This document shows positions 6,208 to 8,574 of a stretch of DNA of 8,574 nt, piece after piece. Source of the DNA: Pseudomonadota bacterium (GTDB lineage Bacteria; Pseudomonadota; Alphaproteobacteria; Rhizobiales; Hyphomicrobiaceae); contig JAEWCT010000105.1 in the NCBI GenBank assembly GCA_023390485.1, positions 1-8,574 of the forward strand. Direction: 5' to 3'. Position 1 is the first letter of the stretch. Each line of letters begins with the position of its first letter. The notes under the pieces are model-generated. The model did not search any database. It was not told the origin of the DNA and was given only the letters and a program-made list of their open reading frames with translations. The translations under genes were made by a program, and so were the position numbers.

Positions 6208-6999
6208 ATGCAAATCCATGTTCAGCCGTGCAAAATCGGAAATCAAATTTTTCGGTACATGTTCGCAGTGCACCTGTGCGCGCGGATTCCGGGTTCAGCG
6301 ATTACCGGCTACCGGATGCCCGAATTCTCGCTGGTCGGACCCGAAGAAGTATCCGGCCAGTTGCTGGCCATCGGGCATCGGCACGTCATCGATGTTCCGG
6401 CTCTCATTAAATCAGCGGTTGACGGCGGATACTCCGGAATTCTCGTCGATTGTTATGCGCAACGCCTGGAATATTTCGAACACGATCGGCTGTTCTTTGA
6501 AGGGTTGTTTCGCTCTGACGTAAAGGGGCATCCAACGAACAGTGTCGAGCTCGTGATTAACATCCGTGCAGCAGAAATTCTGCGCGCGATACATCCCGAT
6601 TACTGTCCTCTGCCGATAAGCTTCCTGCGAGAATTGGTTGCCGAAAAGGGGCTGTCCCCCGTCTTTGTCGGTCAAGTTGATGATGACATTTACGGCAACG
6701 CCCTGCGTCGCGCATTTCCGAAAGCCCGCTTTCTGAAGGGGGCCCATTGGATTGAGGATTTTCAAACCGTCCGGAACGCTCAAAACATCGTCTTGGCAAT
6801 TAGCTCGTTTTCTTGGCTGGCCGCGTGGCTATCAATGACGGCACAAAGGATCATCCTGCCCGTGGCCGGGCTTCTGGATCCGAACCAAAGACCGGATATA
6901 GATTTGCTCCCACGATCCGATCGCCGCTATGAATTTCGGGAACTGCCGCTGGGCAAGTTCACCGGTAGTAAAGAGCAGATGGAACGGCTGCTGGCCTGA
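6208..6999 (+). CDS. Glycosyltransferase-like protein, GT11/alpha-1,2-fucosyltransferase group
   Basis: A 263-residue protein with the outline of GT11-like fucosyltransferases, which move a sugar from a nucleotide donor to a surface glycan. The N-terminal glycine-rich acceptor/donor loop IGNQIFRYMFA (10-20) corresponds to GNQLFQYAFA. A strand then carries LVINIRAAEI (115-124) where the family normally has HxRRGD or HxRxGD. HPDYCPLPISF (129-139), PVFVGQ (151-156) and the C-terminal SSFSWLAAWLS (199-209), like STFSWWGAWLS, are also in order. The His and the Arg/Gly/Asp of the donor motif are replaced (N118, A121, A122, E123), so the substrate differs or activity is reduced. ATG 6208 is preferred because the first beta strand (QIHVQ) starts there. 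ATG 6187 is in frame, but the better promoter hexamer lies between the two. GC is visibly lower than in neighbours (31/60 at 6481-6540, 30/60 at 6781-6840), a sign of transfer. It is convergent with the next gene. Confidence 0.72.
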   Translation: MQIHVQPCKIGNQIFRYMFAVHLCARIPGSAITGYRMPEFSLVGPEEVSGQLLAIGHRHVIDVPALIKSAVDGGYSGILVDCYAQRLEYFEHDRLFFEGLFRSDVKGHPTNSVELVINIRAAEILRAIHPDYCPLPISFLRELVAEKGLSPVFVGQVDDDIYGNALRRAFPKARFLKGAHWIEDFQTVRNAQNIVLAISSFSWLAAWLSMTAQRIILPVAGLLDPNQRPDIDLLPRSDRRYEFRELPLGKFTGSKEQMERLLA

Positions 7000-7029
7000 C
7001 TGCGATTGGCAATGGTTCCAATGGCGTTG

Positions 7030-7977
7030 TTATCGCTGTATCGAGTTACGCGCAGTCGATGAAGGGACCGGCCTCTCGATCCAACCCGACGTGACTGCGG
7101 ATGCGACGGCCCGCTCGAAGGCGTCGCGCAAGTCCCTTGCCTTCGCCGTCCATAGGAGAACCGAGGGATCGGTCTCATCGTTGGTGTCGTGTCTCGCCCA
7201 GAAGGCTTCAGGGTCGGCGAACTTTTTGAATTTCGTCTCGGCGTTAATCGGTTGCGTCCCGGATCCACGCAGCAGCTTCGCTTTGAATTCTTCTCGCGAC
7301 CGCAGAACGTAGTGGTTGAGTTGCGCAGTCCTGTAAGAATAGGCAGCGTTGAAGGCTCGCCCGTCGAGCGCAAACGGCTTCAGGTCGCTGTCGACATAGA
7401 CGTAGCCGCGTTTGAGTGCCGGCGAGTGGGCATGTCCGATCGAAGCACACGCCACTTTGCGCGCGATGCATTTGACATGGGTATTGGCGACAGCTTTGCT
7501 TGAGCATCGCCGGAATCGCATGGTCACCGGCTCAGGCCGGTAATATTTTTCGCCGCTCGATCCGAACAGCAGCCAATTGATGGCAACCGCACCGGCCCTA
7601 CCGGGGGCTTCGCCTAGATAGCTCTGGATTGAACGATGCTTCTTCAGAACCAGAAATTCATCTGTGTCGAAGAATGAGATCCATTCCGTCTCGCATCTCT
7701 TAAGGGCGTCGTCGTAAGCGGTGATTTGCGGCGATAGGTCGAGAACATCGGGCCACGGGATGACGGTTATTCGAGGATCGCTCGCCGCACAGGCGCGCTC
7801 GGCGGCCCGCGTGGCGGCCCGAGAGTCGTTGTCGTAAAGGAGAACCCGGTCGAACCCGAGCGTGAGATAATGGGCAAGCCACTCGGCAAGATAGCGCCCT
7901 TCATCTTTGTTGATCAGACAAGCCGTAACTTTCGGACTGCGCCGAAAACGCCAGTCTAGCGACTTCAGCCCGAGCAC
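7030..7977 (-). CDS. Glycosyltransferase, GT92/Glyco_tranf_2_4-like (GT-A fold)
   Basis: A 315-residue cytosolic glycosyltransferase of the GT2/GT92-like group. The N-terminus has the typical VTACLINKDEGRYLAEWL (17-34) followed by HYLTLGFDRVLLYDNDS (36-52). The metal- and donor-binding motif is FFDTDEFLVL (102-111), an intact DxD-type site. NWLLFGSSG (134-142), the HVKCIARK strand (167-174), the GHAH (181-184) near the base of the site and LNHYVLRSREEFKAK (220-234) complete the family pattern. The GTG start at 7977 is preceded by AGAGGTG with 7-base spacing. No transmembrane segment is seen, and the length fits the family. It is convergent with the GT11-like gene (30 bases between stops) and has no co-directional partner. 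It probably adds a sugar to a surface polysaccharide; the exact sugar is unknown. Confidence 0.87.
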   Translation of the reverse strand: MLGLKSLDWRFRRSPKVTACLINKDEGRYLAEWLAHYLTLGFDRVLLYDNDSRAATRAAERACAASDPRITVIPWPDVLDLSPQITAYDDALKRCETEWISFFDTDEFLVLKKHRSIQSYLGEAPGRAGAVAINWLLFGSSGEKYYRPEPVTMRFRRCSSKAVANTHVKCIARKVACASIGHAHSPALKRGYVYVDSDLKPFALDGRAFNAAYSYRTAQLNHYVLRSREEFKAKLLRGSGTQPINAETKFKKFADPEAFWARHDTNDETDPSVLLWTAKARDLRDAFERAVASAVTSGWIERPVPSSTARNSIQR

Positions 7978-8140
7978 CCCTTCACACCTCTTGCCTGGCT
8001 ATTGAACACTCGGAAGCTAACATTGGGGTCGCGGCGTCGCAAACGATGTGGTCCCGCGGCTGTGTATAATCGGATGCACGCGATCAGGCAGGCGCGTTAC
8101 TCGCAACCATGGCGGAAACCGCGACAACGGAAACAGCTTC
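7978..8140. other. Non-coding stretch upstream of the GT92-like gene
   Basis: No credible gene. An isolated plus-strand TATAAT stands at 8065-8070 without a -35 partner at 17-18 bases. Upstream promoter elements for the minus-strand glycosyltransferase are presumably here, but I could not define them. Open frames crossing this stretch have no Shine-Dalgarno and arginine-rich shadow composition. Confidence 0.5.
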
Positions 8141-8190
8141 GTCATCCTCGGCCGAGCGCGGCAGGGCCGTGTCGAAGGCCCGGGATCCAG
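8141..8190 (+). repeat. REP-like palindromic element, long form
   Basis: The element begins GTCATCCTCGG (8141-8151) and ends in GGGATCCAG (8182-8190), the bounding signature of the palindromic repeats farther right, with a longer GC-rich interior. It is an imperfect copy, assigned by its termini. Confidence 0.5.
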
Positions 8191-8244
8191 CGTAAAAGTT
8201 GCCGAAGGCTCATGGCATCGCGTCTTCGACGAGTCTTACGCGGA

Positions 8245-8287
8245 ATCCCCGACCATCATTCGCTTCGCTCATTCGGTCGAGGATGAC
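8245..8287 (-). repeat. REP-like palindromic element, long form, inverted
   Basis: ATCCCCGACC (8245-8254) pairs 9 of 10 with GGTCGAGGAT (8275-8284) around a 20-base loop and is followed by GAC. The GGATGAC end gives the opposite orientation to the element at 8141. Confidence 0.5.
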
Positions 8288-8323
8288 GGCTTCATCGAAG
8301 AAGCCCGGTCCACGCCCAGCACC

Positions 8324-8351
8324 CGCCATGCCGGCAGAGGCCGGCACCCAG
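8324..8351 (-). repeat. REP-like palindromic element, GCCGGC variant
   Basis: GCCGGC (8330-8335), loop AGAG, GCCGGC (8340-8345), extended by a T-A pair to a 7-bp stem. The flanks CCAT and CACCCAG correspond to the boundary sequences of the other copies with some divergence. Confidence 0.55.
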
Positions 8352-8421
8352 ACAAGCTTCAACGCTACGGCAGTTGCGATTCGCTCCGCGCAGACAGCAC
8401 GTATGAATGTCCTGCACATTG

Positions 8422-8450
8422 CCTGGATCCCGGCCTTCGCCGGGATGACG
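8422..8450 (+). repeat. REP-like palindromic element, short form
   Basis: A perfect 8-bp stem, ATCCCGGC (8427-8434) and GCCGGGAT (8439-8446), with a CTTC loop. It is bounded by CCTGG on the left and GACG on the right. Bases 8424-8445 are identical to 8553-8574. Confidence 0.8.
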
Positions 8451-8489
8451 ACGGTAATTTGGGAACGGCCCCGTTTTCATTTTCAGCAA

Positions 8490-8518
8490 CGTCATCCCCG
8501 CGCAGGCGGGGATCCGCC
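8490..8518 (-). repeat. REP-like palindromic element, short form, inverted
   Basis: A perfect 8-bp stem, ATCCCCGC (8494-8501) and GCGGGGAT (8506-8513), with a GCAG loop. It starts CGTCATCC, so it faces the copy at 8422 with about 40 bases between them, the arrangement of a BIME-like pair. Confidence 0.8.
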
Positions 8519-8552
8519 CAAACATCAGTTCGTGATGAATCTCCGGCTTGGA

Positions 8553-8574
8553 TGGATCCCGGCCTTCGCCGGGA
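8553..8574 (+). repeat. REP-like palindromic element, cut by window edge
   Basis: Twenty-two bases identical to 8424-8445, containing the same stem and CTTC loop and running off the window. It is in the same orientation as the copy at 8422. Confidence 0.75.

Noticed and set aside
7000..7029. Possible bidirectional terminator between the convergent glycosyltransferase genes
   Set aside because: Only a 5-bp ATTGG/CCAAT stem with an 8-base loop is present and no U-tract follows on either strand.
8109..8195. 28-codon open frame starting MAETATTETASS
   Set aside because: It has no Shine-Dalgarno, and most of it is the palindromic repeat at 8141-8190.
8210..8525. Minus-strand frames containing PASAGMAG, RIPACAGMT and RHPGEGRDPG
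   Set aside because: These peptides are the well-known conceptual translation of REP-like repeats and not genes.

Overview
The window looks like chromosomal DNA of a GC-rich alphaproteobacterium, most likely of the order Hyphomicrobiales. The signs are high-GC coding with many long antisense shadow ORFs, the protein families present, and GTCATCCC...GGGATGAC palindromic repeats at the right end. Genus cannot be fixed from the sequence alone.

Left part (1-2905): a redox and regulation locus. A FAD-dependent monooxygenase runs off the left edge on the minus strand. It is preceded by an AraC-type regulator whose stop codon overlaps the monooxygenase start (ATGA). Across a 179-base divergent promoter region lies a short-chain dehydrogenase/reductase on the plus strand. 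This is the usual layout of a regulator controlling itself, a co-transcribed enzyme and a divergent enzyme. The inducer and substrates are not visible.

Middle (2922-6142): a UDP-glucuronate 4-epimerase-like gene (minus strand), which would supply UDP-galacturonate for surface polysaccharide. It ends 16 bases from the SDR. Divergent from it is a two-gene phage-tail-like module. The first gene encodes a 552-residue protein with an N-terminal DUF2793 domain, phage-fibre linker motifs and a C-terminal region that looks like a parallel beta-helix. The second is a 104-residue protein translationally coupled to it (ATGA overlap plus a perfect Shine-Dalgarno). No capsid, portal, terminase, integrase or lysis gene is present in the window.

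Right part (6208-7977): two convergent glycosyltransferase-like genes. One resembles the GT11/alpha-1,2-fucosyltransferase group but has a degraded donor-binding motif and clearly lower GC. The other is GT92/Glyco_tranf_2_4-like with an intact DTDE motif. From about 8140 to the window edge there is no convincing gene but a cluster of at least six REP-like palindromes.

The most interesting reading is an orphan receptor-binding spike module embedded among surface-glycan genes. It could be a satellite locus of a gene transfer agent, a domesticated tail fibre, or a prophage remnant. The window alone cannot decide. I saw no CRISPR array, tRNA, rRNA, insertion sequence or recognisable defence system.
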